Positions 27,887 to 40,825 of a stretch of 64,000 nucleotides of DNA are shown here, piece after piece; the stretch's first letter is position 1; each line of letters opens with the position of its first letter. Position numbers and translations under genes: made by a program. The notes beneath the pieces are model-generated. The model had not been told where the DNA came from. It did not search any database and saw only the letters and a program-made list of their open reading frames with translations. Source of the DNA: Symsagittifera roscoffensis (Eukaryota; Xenacoelomorpha; Acoela; Convolutidae); contig NC_087071.1 of the NCBI RefSeq assembly GCF_963678635.1, positions 5,285,624 to 5,349,623 on the forward strand, written 5' to 3'.

Positions 27887-28273
27887 ATGGTTAAATCAAT
27901 CAGAAAATTAATCAGAAAAAAACATTTATTTGAAAAACTAGAATACAACATGTATGCTGAGGAATTTATCCTCATTCCTCGCAAGACATATGCTCCAGAT
28001 AAAAAAAAACTGTACCACAACCTCAAGTCCTTAATATTCCCTCAACCTATGACAAATCATCTCAGCTCAATTATTTGGAACGTTTTCGAGAACGAAATGC
28101 CAGCCGCGACTATCCACCAACAATATTCATATTCCTTTAACGCTAATAATGGCGTGCTAAATCCACGAAAATCAAATTTACTTGCTCTTAATTATTTCAG
28201 TGAAGATAGTGAAGACAAAGCAAAAAAAATGATGAATCAGAAAATTCTCTACAGCAAACAACTTCACAGCTAA
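27887..28273 (+). pseudogene. Polinton-associated unknown protein, partial
   Basis: ATG-started 128-aa frame with the segment EEFILIPRKTYAP, reminiscent of an uncharacterised Polinton protein upstream of integrase. The frame runs into the duplicated block at 28249, so its C-terminus is not original. No domain assignment. Confidence 0.4.
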
Positions 28274-30167
28274 TAGAAGAAGAAGATGAAAAAATTAATG
28301 GAAAAACTGCTTAAAAGTTTCGAAAAGTTATGTAATCTGTTCAAGATCAGTTGGAAGCTAACAAAATGGGAGAGAGAAAAATTGGCTAAAACAGTTTTTC
28401 ACCGTTGAATCCTTGAATTTAGACATTGAAAGTTTGTTTTATTTCAAGGAAAGCCGACACCCATATGAATTCTTTCTTTTTTGTATGATACATAGCAAAA
28501 TACAAAGAAACTTGAAACTATATTTCTTCCACAAGATTTGAAAGAGCTGGATATTTATCCCAGTTTAATGTCCAACACTTATGCCAATAAGATTCTCCGC
28601 TCGTTTTAGAGCGAAGCAGCTCAGCCCTCCACATCTTCCTTTGTCGCAGACAAACCGACAACTGAGGAACCAAAAAGATCAAAACCCTCTTCAAATAAAA
28701 CTCGATCGAAAACTCTCAAACCCAGAATAAAGTAATCCGACAAAAAAAACAGAACAGAAGAATTTTCTCCCACCAAAGACGACGACGACAATGAAAACTG
28801 CGAAAGCAGTAGAGAATCGTTTTCGACGCCAACAGAAGGATGGGAATCTTACTATCAGTGAAGAAGAGAAACACAAAGTATTCTGCTGAAATTTTCCAGC
28901 TGCATTTGGTAGCGTGAGAAACTTACCAAATGCTTGTCAATTCTCCCAAAAAAAAGTTAAAAGAACTTTTGAGATCTCAATAATCACATACAAAGTATGA
29001 ATTATTTCGTAAAAAAATATCCTCGCCCTAAAGTGATGGTTAACGATATGAACAAACATTTGAATCTTGACTTGTCGTGTGTGGATGAATTGGCCAAAAA
29101 TAAACAATGCGTACGAAATTTATGAATTGCTGTCTTATTATTGTCTATATCGCTATTTACGAGTGGAACCTATGAAGACCAATTATGCTAAAGAAACATC
29201 CGAAACTCTACAGCAAACAACTTCACAGCTAATAGAAGAAGAAGATGAAAAAATTAATGGAAAAACTGCTTAAAAGTTTCGAAAAGTTATGTAATCTGTT
29301 CAAGATCAGTTGGAAGCTAACAAAATGGGAGAGAAAAAAATTTGCTAAAACAGTTTTTCACCGTTGAATCCTTGAATTTAGACATTGAAAGTTTGTTTTA
29401 TTTCAAGGAAAGCCGACACCCATATGAATTCTTTCTTTTTTGTATGATACATAGCAAAATACAAAGAAACTTGAAACTATATTTCTTCCACAAGATTTGA
29501 AAGAGCTGGATATTTATCCCAGTTTAATTTCCAACACTTATGCCAATAAGATTCTCCGCTCGTTTTAGAGCGAAGCAGCTCAGCCCTCCACATCTTCCTT
29601 TGTCGCAGACAAACCGACAACTGAGGAACCAAAAAGATCAAAACCCTCTTCAAATAAAACTCGATCGAAAACTCTCAAACCCAGAATAAAGTAATCCGAC
29701 AAAAAAAAACAGAACAGAAGAATTTTCTCCTACCAAAGACGACGACGACAATGAAAATTGCGAAAGCAGTAGAGAATCGTTTTCGACGCCAACAGAAGGA
29801 TGGGAATCTTACTATCAGTGAAGAAGAGAAACACAAAGTATTCTGCTGAAATTTTCCAGCTGCATTTGGTAGCGTGAGAAACTTACCAAATGCTTGTCAA
29901 TTCTCCCAAAAAAAAGTTAAAAGAACTTTTGAGATCTCAATAATCACATACAAAGTATGAATTGTTTCGTAAAAAAATATCCTCGCCCTAAAGTGATGGT
30001 TAACGATATGAAATAACATTTGAATCTTGACTTGTCGTGTGTGGATGAATTGGCCAAAAATAAACAATGCGTACGAAATTTATGAATTGCTGTCTTATTA
30101 TTGTCTATATCGCTATTTACGAGTGGAACCTATGAAGACCAATTATGCTAAAGAAACATCCGAAACT
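28249..30167 (+). repeat. 959-bp tandem duplication inside the Polinton
   Basis: 28249-29207 and 29208-30167 are direct adjacent copies with under a dozen differences and one extra A in an A run (near 29700). Each copy includes an acidic Ser/Lys-rich coding remnant and the start of the integrase. The duplication post-dates most of the decay because both copies share the same stops. Confidence 0.9.
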
Positions 30168-30694
30168 TTCAAAAAAATGATCAAAACAAACAAACAATGT
30201 TTGGGTTGACAAAAGCACATAGTTTAGAGAAGAAATTGAAAAATTATGCACTAATTGAGAAATCGTTAAATAAAACACTCACAGTAAAAAAAATCAGCGT
30301 TTGCTGAATGGAACAATCGATCGCTCAAAAGTTTTATCTACTAGTACTTGGAGTTTGAATGGACAAACACTGATATTGAAAATTTACAGAGCTTTGTTCA
30401 GACGATCGAATCACGTGTGAATAGGGGAGCTAAATTATCTCCAAACAAGCTCACGCGACAGCATGTGCCTGCTTTAGTATCATTAATTGCAAACAAAATT
30501 GGTACAGAAACCAAAATTATTTATCGGTGATTATGTGCGAATTGCGAAAACTGACTTGCCTTTTAGAAATGGTCATAAGCAGATTTTTATAGACAAAGTT
30601 ACTGAAATAGTTGCCATTCCTACTGTAAACCCTCCAATATACATTCGCATTGATGCAGAGATGGAGGAAATCAATGGAAACATTTATGAAAAGT
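28995..30694 (+). pseudogene. Polinton integrase, split by duplication and frameshifts
   Basis: The beginning of a retroviral-type integrase core, with the first aspartate in LDLSCVDEL, appears twice (about 29000-29206 and 29960-30167) because of the 959-bp duplication. Only the second copy continues, with the YAKETSETFKKM segment, a decayed region where the second Asp should lie, a segment with SLKSFI near the expected Glu (about 30300-30340), and ESRVNRGAKLSPNKLT (30390-30460). The C-terminal SH3-like part follows (GDYVRIAK near 30528, then NPPIYIRI and NGNIYEK). Multiple stops and frame changes are present. It would have inserted the Polinton; it is now inactive. Confidence 0.75.
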
Positions 30695-31600
30695 AACTTA
30701 GTTTGATTGTAAACAAAGCAGATTTTGACAAAGATGACAATGATTACTTTACTGTACACTTGTTATCAACGGCATTACTGGATTAATTCCCAGACAACAC
30801 TCTGGCCAATTTAAGAAACTGTTGTAAAGAGGAAACAGCTTTAGATGGAGATTGCAGAGTTGATCTCCCAGAAAAAATTTTTCTCATTGAAAATAAACAA
30901 TTTTACTGATCAAGAATAACGTAACTCTGAGCATTAGAGGTAGTAGCCAGTAAATCCAACGCTGACAATCGGATTACATTTTCCCGAACTTAGTACGACG
31001 TGAAATGTTTTAGAAAGTCAGGAGAGCACACTTTCATAGAACAATTTATCAATAAGAAAAAAAAAACTCACAGACAAAGTTCATTTCGATTCAAGTCCTC
31101 AAGAAATCACAATAGCATGAGCATTTGGATAAAGCAATTGGAGAAATCTCATTTCCAAGACCGCAAATACCCAGTCTGTTAGGCTAAATTGCAAATTTTG
31201 ACGAGAACGTTGGATATCACATTAGTTACAAAATTATACCCTCCTTCGATGAATCTTATGAGGCAAACAAATGTAATCTCATTTCCCATATGACTCATTC
31301 AATGCAAAAATTCTAATTTTGTTTATATTGACATTATTCAATACCAAACTGTTGGAGATGCAAAAGCCCCCTTGTTACGCGTCATTGATTCAAATAGACG
31401 CATCAGAAACGGTAGTGCCTGCAGCATTGAATTTAATCATCAAAAAAACTTCACTAAATTAGAATTCAAAAAATTATTCATTTCGTCTTTACAATCATAA
31501 TTGGTACAGTTGCCCACAAAAATTTTAAGACTAGTGCCCTTTGCAGGATTTGTTAAATTGTGTTGACTCTAGTGTTCAAGCGCTTCGATTGAAAACAAAT
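30695..31600 (+). pseudogene. Polinton structural protein remnant
   Basis: Frames in this stretch show a DYFTVHLLS start (30748), a DNTLANLRNCC segment, and near 31370-31560 the pattern GDAKAP, LLRVIDSN and RLVPFAGF that I know from a widespread uncharacterised Polinton protein. Many stops and frame changes are present. Its role is presumed to be in the virion. Confidence 0.55.
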
Positions 31601-31639
31601 GGAACAGTATTATGCAAAGCAAGCTTCACTTCCTCATTT

Positions 31640-32006
31640 CTCTGGTTACTAGCGACAACGCGGCAGTGAATTTGGCGCTTTGGCTGCTGGTATTGATCAT
31701 GTTGCCATACCGTTTGCGCGACGAGTTATTCTATCAGCTGCGAAAAAATTGGGCAGAGAACTTTTGATACGTGGAGCGCCAGAACTGCTGATGTCGCAAT
31801 GAAAAAGAAGTCTCTTAAAAGCCTTGAGAAACACTGTCACAAAAAATGCAAGAAAACAACTCGGTGTTGGTAGACGTCGACGTAGGACAGCAATGACTAG
31901 ATCACAAAGAAGGTCAGTAGCAGCTGGAAAAAGGAAAACAACCATTCGAAAAAAAAACAGACCAGCGAGAAGTCGCGCAGATTTTTTCTCAAACAAAAAA
32001 AACTGA
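31640..32006 (+). pseudogene. Polinton basic minor-capsid-like protein, broken
   Basis: A Gly/Ala start, a hydrophobic-basic helix, then a very Arg/Lys-rich tail (KQLGVGRRRRRTAMTR) resemble small basic minor capsid proteins of Polintons and adenoviruses. A TGA at about 31800 interrupts the frame; the open tail 31824-32006 has no ATG. Confidence 0.5.
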
Positions 32007-32070
32007 TCGCTAAATTGTTACTAAATGAAGTTACCCATAGCTCTCTTGATTTTTTGAAAAGCAAGCTCTT

Positions 32071-33160
32071 ATGATTACTTTTGAAAAAGCTTTCGATCAA
32101 AAAATTGTACCTTTCTATTCACCTAATGGACCAATGCTTGAGCTTGAAATCACCGGTGACAGCAACAATTCTGTTGACCTGCAAAAACTCTATCTGGAAA
32201 TACGATGCAAAGTAACGCAACAGATGGAGCTGTTTTGAGATACAACAACACTTATCCTACTGTGTCTGATTCACCGTTTCTCGTAGGAGATTCATGGCTC
32301 AAGTTTCAATGATATCGTTTCGAAAACGATCCCGCTACAATAGACGCAGCTGGTTTCACATATCATCGAAAACTGGTCCGCGAATTGAGGGAAATTTTGG
32401 TTCTATGGACCGACTGGAGATGATTTTCGTCACCTGTGACGAGCATTTGTTGAGTGGAGTCACCATCAGACCTTCCTACACACGCTCTAATGAAGACTTC
32501 CTTTTTATATCTGAAGATGCTGCGAAGCATTACAATTTGCAAAGCGAACCTATATGTTAGAAAAACGACTGTGACCGACCATGTGCTCTCCGCCATTGAA
32601 TCACCTTTGCTCAAAACGTCGGTGAATTTTCCTTACCAAGAAAAAAAACCGAAACATTTCTTGCAACAGCTGTTCAGCGCAGCTGGCAACAGGAGGATGT
32701 TTTTGCCCGGGAACCTGTGAGACAAATTGTAATAGCAATGAACACCAATAATGCTTTTCTTGGAACAAACCGAATGAATCCTTTTCTTTATCAAAAGTTT
32801 GGATTGGAACAGATTACTTTGAGACGGAATGGTTTGTCAATAGCAAGTACACCAGTTAATACACAAAATCATAAATGTCTCTTCTTCAATCACTGTCAGC
32901 GCTGCGTTTGTTGCACTGTGGGCTGGGAGTCACTCTGGATTTTTTTATTGTGTGTTCCGATCTCTCGAGAACCCAGCAGGCTGCTCATGAATTCTTGCAT
33001 CCAGAATTTACCAACTGCTCAGATTCACTCGATCTTCAATTCTCAACCGCTTTGGCAGCAAACCTGCAAACTTTTGTTTGGGGTAAACGCTCGTTCAGTG
33101 TTTTCATTTCATCTGACCGCAAAGTTACAAGGAACGTCCTTCCAAATTCGACAGTCTGAA
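32071..33160 (+). pseudogene. Polinton penton-like capsid protein, broken
   Basis: ATG at 32071 starts a frame with ELEITGDSNNSVDLQKL, typical of the N-terminal strands of Polinton penton-type jelly-roll proteins. It stops at about 32238 and continues in other frames through several breaks up to about 33160. Confidence 0.6.
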
Positions 33161-33162
33161 AA

Positions 33163-33520
33163 TGGATGAACTCTAGTTGTTGGATCTCATTCACTATTGT
33201 AAAAATCTGGAATATAAGTTTCTTGGAGTACTTGCAGCCGACAATTTTCCACCTCACATCCCAAATAATATTCTTAAGATTGTGAACATTTCAAAATCAG
33301 ATTCCCCTCGGACATATTGGATTGTGATATGCAAGCCTAGAAAACATTTATACTTTGCTGATCCTCTCGGTCTTCCTCATTGACAGTAAACCAATCTATA
33401 AAAACGATTTAACGAGAATTTTCATCATGTCACTGAATTGATGACAAATTTTCCCATGCAAGAGTCAAACATTATTATATGCGGTTTTTTTTATTTATAT
33501 TGCAAATATGACCTATGATA
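33163..33520 (+). pseudogene. Polinton adenovirus-type cysteine protease, broken
   Basis: After an early stop, the frame shows KFLGVLAADNFPP, then SPRTYWIVICKPRKHLYFADPLGLP, the layout of the Ulp1/adenain protease core. The catalytic His expected before the W is Tyr here (TYWIV). The Asp of FADPLG is kept. A cysteine is present near 33480 in another frame. Such proteases mature capsid proteins; this copy is inactive. Confidence 0.7.
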
Positions 33521-35599
33521 AAAATCTTAACGGAGATTTTTCTGATTTGCTTACAAAAAAGATTATGTTTTCAAAACGTTTTCTAACTCACATGCTTTCT
33601 TATTAACTGACTACTTAATATGGCTTATTTCTACACTTTTCTATTTAATTAAACTCATTAATCTCTTCTAGTAATTGATTTTTTTTACCCAACTGTTAAC
33701 AAAATAGCAAAAATACGAAAAGTTAGGCTACTATCAAAGTAAAAAATTACAAAATCGATCTCTGGGGGATACCAGCAACTGGGGCTTCCTTTCAGTACAA
33801 CTTCCGGATGGGATTCGAAACGCCGCCTTTCGAGTAAGAGTCGAGCGCCGTGCGTGGACTTCTACTCGGAATCCAAGAAAAAATGTTTGATCTTCAATTT
33901 TAAAGTTACAACTTAGGTACAAAACCAAATCGAACAGACACAATACTCAAATATACACTAAATTTTGATATGTATACTCGGATTTTGAATACATTAATGA
34001 TAATGTTTTCATTATTTATTTGTAACCTAACATAGTTTTTTTTTCATATATAGTTCAATTTACAGAGTTTTTTGTACGAATTAGTTTTTTTTGTCCGAAA
34101 TTTCTGTCAGCGAGGAAAGAAAGGCCGTTGAAAGAGTGCAGATAGCGCAACTCATATTAAGCCAAACTGCAGTAACAACAGTAAATTTTTTTAAATTGAT
34201 TTTTTAGTTAAACTACCTGTTGACACTTGCAAATAGAAACCAATGCAGGACTATAAGTTAAAACTTAATACATGTTGACTATTTTTTTTATTTCATGAGG
34301 ACTATTAGTTAAGAATTCACAAGTGGTGACAATTTGGATTTTTACATGGTGACCATTGGTTGTCAGATAATTCAAATTGACAATATGATCTATACCTAAT
34401 GGTCATCCAATTATGACAACCCACCCCGATCCTAATGCACTATTCCAAATAATCAATTTTGATTTTTTGCGAAAAACTGTTGCTACCAAATACGAAAGTT
34501 CAAATTAAAATGATTCTAGCTATAACTGCTTTTTACATGCTATCTGATAATCCAAATGTCAGTCTAAAATTTGATGATTGTTTTGTTTACTAGAATAATT
34601 TCAGTTGCTGAATCTAATCAGAAATACTTGCAATGGAATCTGGAAAGAGAACCTGCTGAATACAGTTACATGGAAACTAAAGCAAGAACCTTATCATTGC
34701 ATCTCGTCAAAATCAATTGATACAAAAATATGTTCAATAACGCTCCAATAAAAAAATAGCTGTTGCAATAATTATAAATTCAGCCTTTGCAAAATCTTTT
34801 TATGGAACCCTTTTTACTTATCAACAATTTCATTTTAGAGAGCGTAGAAATTTTCGGGCTGGAAGAGCAAATGTTTCATTAGATGCAACTTCTTCGTTAC
34901 AACAATGAAAGCAATGCAGTTTAACGAAGGTTTCCCAGCGCTTCCTTTGGAAAATTTTAAGTCATATTCTTGTTTTTGACTTAATTTTAGTACAGGATGC
35001 AGCCGAACAGTTGCATTATCCAGAACTTAGGGGAGAAAGCCTGAGATTAGAAATGTTTTTCCAGTTTCCCTTGGATTAATAAACCGAAATGATAGTCTTG
35101 GGAGAAATACTATCAAATGTTCAACTTGACAAATTCAGACCAATCGCTAAGATTTTTGAGTTTTTTGAATTTTCAGGTTTCTATAAAGTTATTGTAATGT
35201 TTTGTGACTTTTCATTGTTATTGTCTCTCTACGTTTTTTTTTTTCTTTTTCTTCAGACCTAAATCTCCAGATAAATTAGATAATGAATGCTGTTTAATTG
35301 AAAACCCAAAAACTTCTGCAGCCTAGACTGTTATACAGTGTTCATTAACTTTTGTCCAGCTCGTATTTTTGTAAGTTTAGTAAAGATGCGTTTTAATTAG
35401 TGGATGATTACAAAATACATCACTCTTTTCAATTTTTATCATTGTGAGTTAGTTCATGAAAAAAAAATGTTGTTCAATCATTTTCAACTATGAAACAAAT
35501 ATATGCCCTGTTAAATATGTATATGCCTCAAATGAAATTGTAATTTTTCAGTTGCAAAAACTTCGCACTAAAATTCCTCTGTAATTTGAAATTTTCGGT
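33521..35599. other. AT-rich region, no recognised gene
   Basis: Stops are dense in all frames, with homopolymer runs. The only distinct stretch is a more GC-rich patch at 33755-33895 listed separately. Nothing else is supported. Confidence 0.5.
33755..33895 (-). repeat. Possible tRNA-derived SINE fragment
   Basis: A GC-rich patch in AT-rich surroundings contains, on the minus strand, GTTTCGAATCCC (33810-33821), close to a Pol III B box or tRNA T-arm. I could not fold a complete tRNA or find a clear A box, so this may be a SINE remnant or chance. Confidence 0.3.
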
Positions 35600-36534
35600 T
35601 TGTTAGTTAAGCAATCAAAGATTGTCTGATGGAACTAACCGGACACAATTTTTCTCTCAATTTCTTAGGAAGTTGGCAAGAAGCTGTGAGTTGTATCATT
35701 TTTTTGTCTTCGAATATCAGAGAAAGTTTTGAATTTCGTTTCTCACTACAAGTGAATATCTTCGTTGCGAAATGAAAAAAAGGAAAAAATAACTCAAAAA
35801 CAATTTGAAATGGTGTGTGGCTTAGAATGTGGCGTACAGATGAGTCAGATGGTGGAGTTCCTTTGTTGGAATTGCTATCTGCTTTGAACATTTTTCATCT
35901 TCCCACTTTTTTTGCATTAGGTGAGCAACAGCTATAATATGCAAGGAAACTTTCTTATTGGAAATCTAGTGAAATCTATCAGATCAAAAGGTATCAGATG
36001 AAATACAATAACATAGACAAAAAGCAAGTGCAACCACTGGATTTGAAACAAACACTAATCTAAAAATTTGAGACTAGGTCATTAAGACTTTTAGCCAATG
36101 TTTTGATTGCCATTACTCACCTGATTTTTTTTTTTCGTTTTAACCGCTGTTGAAATTGAGCAAAACAACTGAATAGTTCTCGATTTATTTTGCATTTCTT
36201 AAATCAATCTTCGACAAACCAAAAACTTTGCGTTTAGTAAGGTAAGAAGATTTGCATTTTTTAGCATTTTTTGGTTCTTACGACCAGTTACGCTTAGATA
36301 GCATGAAATAAATGCAGCGTTGGTTGTCTCAATTTAGTTTATAGACAATCTCAGGTGAATTATCAAAAGTGTTTTGGCTTTAAGCATCAGTTTTTCATTC
36401 GTGGAATCAAAAAATTCAGTTAGGTTTTAGTTATTTAAACGTCAAAGCTTGTCTGCAGAAAAAACAGCCTCATCACTTACATCCCGTCACAATCTTCCAA
36501 CAATCATTTTGATGAAATTCATCGCAATGGATGT

Positions 36535-37766
36535 CATTACGAGGCCAAAGTGTGCACTGGATAGGAGCACAGTTTTGTGTCTGTATGTTCCTGGATTCCA
36601 GAGACAAGTCTTAAAATATGTTCCGAAATGTAAGTGGATTCCACAAACAAAATTTCAGTGGACTCCGCATACATATACCTGTATTGTAAATTTTGTCGGC
36701 TTATTTGTTTTTTTACGGATTCTGCAACAAGCAAACTTAACTAGTTGTTCTGGATTCCGCAACTGTAAGTGGATTCCGCAAAATGTAAGCGGAATCCGCA
36801 AATGTAAGTGGAGTCCGCAAATTGTAAGTGGATACCGAATTTTGTTCAATACTGAACTTGCATATGAACAATTAAAAGCTGAGCTGGGTTTGTTTTATTT
36901 CTAGCAATGCGGAATTTAAAAGCAAAAACTTAACCGATGTCAGCGGAATCCACGAACAATCTTTAAACATTGGTTGCCTAAATCGGTGGATGTCATTTTT
37001 TAGTTTTTTGGAAACACAACAACGAACAATTAATTTCAATAATTGGAGTCATTGAGTTGAGAGTGTATGGAACACACATCATATCGACAAATTAGGTCAG
37101 TATTTGGCATTTCATCGATCCCAAATAATGGTCAGTATTTGGGATTGATGAAAACCCAAAAACTGGAATAATGTGGAACAAATATAGATTACATCCATTA
37201 ATTGGAGTCACTAGGTAGAGAGTGATTAGAAACCCAACGCATAGCAAATCAACGAATTAGTTCAGTATTCCATTAATTCCAAACACTGATATATTCTTAT
37301 TAACTTATATTCTAGTAAATTTCTATTCTAGTGAAATCAAATCATGTATATAAAAGAAATAGTTTTAAAGGCTACTACACATATAAAAATTTGTAAAAAG
37401 ATTCCGCAAACAAAATGCAGATTCTACTTAAATATTGAGGATTCCACTTACAATTTGCGGATTCCACTTACAGTTGCGGATTCCGCAACAGCTCAGTTTA
37501 ACAATACAAACTTTTTATAATTGTTTTTTTTTTTGGATTCCACTAACTGTTCTGGATTCTGTAAATACAGTTGCGGATTCCGCAAATTCTCCTATTTTTC
37601 GAGCAATTTTGAGCGGTAAAATGACTTTGGTACTATTTGTGGAATCCAAAACAGCATTGAAGATCAAAGAAAAGTAGCAATGTTGCGGATTCCGCAACAA
37701 ATCTGATTTTGGCATGTTGCGGATTCCGCTTACAGTGCAGAGAATGCACCGTTTGGCCTCGTAATG
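36535..37766. mobile_element. Foldback-type non-autonomous transposon with short-repeat arms
   Basis: Termini are inverted: CATTACGAGGCCAAA at 36535-36549 and its exact complement ending at 37766. Unit 2 of the array lacks this block (sequence passes directly from GGATG to CTCCGTGAG near 43210), which shows an insertion. The left arm holds repeats of GTAAGTGGATTCCGCAA; the right arm holds the same motif inverted (TTGCGGATTCCACTTAC). There are about 15-18 motif copies in all. This resembles Drosophila Foldback elements, whose long inverted arms consist of short tandem repeats. No transposase and no clear target duplication are visible. Confidence 0.75.
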
Positions 37767-39009
37767 GCTCGGTGAGAAAAAAATCAACTTCTAGGTATCC
37801 CGTAATTTTTTCAACTATATTCAAAACTTTTTAAGCTATAAAAAGTAAGTAAACACAACTTAGGCTATGCTTACTTTAAATTATTGCCTGCTTGGTTTTG
37901 AAAGAAATTTTCCCAAAATCATTTTTCGGGAAGCAGCAAAAAATCATTTTTTCTTACAAGAAAATTTTATAATTTGACTCAGTTTTAGGTTTTTTTTGTT
38001 TCATTAGCTTTTTATTTAATTAAACGGATTTGATTTCGTTTTTTTTTTTTCATTTTTCTGGCAAAAAACCATGATATAGAAAAACCTTGAAATCAAGAAA
38101 AAATATGCGCCGATAGGATGATTTTTTAAAGCTTGTCATTTTTTTTAAACGTACTCCGATTCAAGCTAAGCGTGTTTTTTTGGAACTGACTTTGAGTTAA
38201 ATCCTTTAAGAATTTTTTTTTCAATTTTATTTTGTTAGAAGGTTTCGATTTTTTAAAAATAGGATGATAGAAAAAATAATTGATCCCTTGAAACACTCAA
38301 ATTATAAAAAAAATTTATTGAAGATATCAGATGGTGACCGCAAGTTGTTCAATAAAATTAATATGGTCTCAGAACGTTGAAAAGCAAGTTTTTTGAACAA
38401 AAAGTATCATAAGGAGTAAAGAAAGAATTTTTTTCAGTGACAAGTTTTAATTGGCAAGCTCCGTTTTCATTAGTTGATCGAACAATTTCAAATGATTTGA
38501 TTGAAATTCACCACTTTTGACCAACTGAATGAAAATAAGAACAAAATCTTTTAAAAAATTAATAAAAAACGCATATCAAAGCATTCTTTTAACGTTCGTC
38601 TATACAGAACTAAGCAGACTTTGGAAAATTACAAGAAAAACTGTTGTGGACTCTATTTTATTTGCTTACTCAATTGAACAGAGTCCGAACTGTCTCAAAG
38701 CTAGAGATACTGTTTGCACCAATACGTTAAACCTATTATTGATGTTTTTTGAATGGAACCGATTAATTAAAGTAGGTATGGAGCCAATTAACAGTTAGAT
38801 ATTAAACAAAAAAACTGTTTTGTAAATAAATAGCAATCTTTAGTAGTGTTTAGTTCCTTTGCATTCCACAAACAAAGTAAATTTGAAATAGTGATCACTT
38901 CTAGAAGGTACTGATTCTTTTTGTTCAAGCAAAATATCTAGAAGGTTTTGATTCTTTTTGTTCCAGCAAAGTATTTTTTAACAACTTTTTTCTTTTTTTA
39001 TCTCAACTT

Positions 39010-39560
39010 GACTAGGCTAAAGCGTTAATTAATAAAATTTATTTTTGTGTTTCATTTTTTGATAAAAGTTTTTTTAAGCTAGGGACAAACCAACCTATTG
39101 CACCTTTCGAACTTATTTTGAACTGCACCAATCCTTCATGAACACATAGAAGTGCCATAGCTTGATTTTTTGTATAGAAAATGCGGAAATTTATTATAAG
39201 GATTTGATAATTATTAGCGGATTTGAATAACAAATCTTTATTAATTTTTCAACTGAAACTGTGGTTGTATTTTTTCGTTTTTTTTGTAAAAATCAGCATG
39301 GTAGAACGCTACATTGATTTCGTGTTATCTAAGCGTAAGGTCGTTAGAATCAAACAAAGCTAAAAAATGCAAATCTTCATTACTCACTATATACGAAACG
39401 TTTTTGGTTTGTCGAAGATGGATTTAGGAAACACAAAAATCGAAGCTATTCAGCTTTTTTTCTTGCTCAATTGGTTATTATAACCTATAAAACAGATTTC
39501 AGTTTGTTTCCATTCTTTCAAAACTTGTTATCAAAAGATGTTCATTCTACCAGCGTTTGA
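39010..39560 (+). repeat. Inverted-repeat arm, left
   Basis: Complementary to 42480-43020 over about 500 bp (for example the CAGCATGGTAGAACGC segment at 39295 against its complement around 42715), with numerous mismatches. A direct copy is at 44460-44960, and a shorter inverted copy at about 36090-36320. Confidence 0.65.
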
Positions 39561-40305
39561 GATCCGAAAAAAAGTTCATTTTTTCAGTACTTGAGATCCA
39601 GGGAAAAATGGCTCGATTTAGTGAGTAAATTTAATTGTATTTAGAGCACAAACCTCAACATACTTTTTAGTCAATCATAGTTTGTCACATAATTTTTTTC
39701 ACTACGGCCCCTCTGGGTAGGTTAAAAATTGAATTTTTGTATCCAATTCACCGCAACTTTTTTATTAAAATTGTATCAAAAAAAAATCAGCTTTATCAGG
39801 AAGAATAAATTACTTTTCAGCTCTTTTTTTTGTTCAGGCAAAATTTTCCAAATGTTTTTAAGTTATGAAAAAAAAAATAACTTGTTCATCAATTTTGCCA
39901 AGGTTTAAGTTGCAACCACAAAGACACTGAAATTCTTATTACTTAAAAGTGGGCTTGAATAAAAATAATTGAATTCAGTCATCTGAGGAACGTTATCGAC
40001 CGGATATTTTCGCACTCGATACTGCCGTCTCTTATTAACCATTTTTCAATTAATTAACTTTAAATACACTGCACATATCAAAAAATGCAAATTTTGATAT
40101 CGATTCTTTTTTTTCATTCTCTCGAATTGAAAAAAAAAATCGAGTTAATTAAATTGAAATTGAGTTGTTTTGAAGCTAGAATTACCGTTGGCAGAGATAT
40201 GTTATTTTTTTTATTGATAATATTTATCATTTTTATATAGAACCGACTAATCAAAGTACGTATTGAGCCAATTTCAGTTAAATTTCATAATAAAAAGTTT
40301 TTTTC

Positions 40306-40825
40306 TTAAAAAAAGCAATCTTCTGTAGTTTTTAGTCTCTTTGTCTGTTACAAGAGTATTGAAAATTTACCAATTCTGAGTTAAGATGAGATAGGCAACG
40401 GGTTTAGAAGGTACTGAATTTCTTGATTCCAGCTAAAAAATTGGTTTTAAAGTTCTTTTTTTGTTTTTTTTTTTAAATCTGAGTGAGGTAAAGTTTTATT
40501 TTATGAAAGAGAAATTTGAGTTTTTTTTGGTACATATGACACTTCTTGAATTTATACTGAAGTGATTAAAAAAAGCAATCTTCTGTAGTTTTTAGTCTCT
40601 TTGTCTGTTACAAGAGTATTGAAAATTTACCAATTCTGAGTTAAGATGAGATAGGCAACGGGTTTAGAAGGTACTGAATTTCTTGAGTCCAGCTAAAAAA
40701 TTGGTTTTAAAGTTCTTTTTTTGTTTTTTTTTTTAAATCTGAGTGAGGTAAAGTTTTATTTTATGAAAGAGAAATTTGAGTTTTTTTTGGTACATATGAC
40801 ACTTCTTGAATTTATACTGAAATGC
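40306..40825 (+). repeat. 260-bp tandem duplication
   Basis: AGCAATCTTCTGTAG at 40314 recurs at 40574, with one difference seen over the unit (TTGATTCC against TTGAGTCC). It is recent relative to the array in which it lies. Confidence 0.85.

Larger units (their letters stand above)
27018..33520 (+). mobile_element. Decayed Polinton/Maverick DNA transposon
   Basis: Seven consecutive gene remnants on + match the gene set of Polintons (self-synthesising, virus-like transposons): packaging ATPase, an unknown protein, retroviral-type integrase, a structural protein, a basic minor-capsid-like protein, a penton-like protein and an adenovirus-type protease. Every one is broken by stops or frameshifts. 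I found no protein-primed DNA polymerase B and no terminal inverted repeats, so the element is incomplete here. Unassigned flank sequence at 1-1683 may belong to it. Confidence 0.8.

Noticed and set aside
28249-30167. Duplicated block as a pair of LTRs
   Set aside because: Copies are directly adjacent with no internal region or TG...CA ends, so it is a simple tandem duplication.
36600-37740. GGATTCCGCAA repeats as a CRISPR array
   Set aside because: Spacing and orientation are irregular, the setting is eukaryotic, and they form arms of a foldback element.
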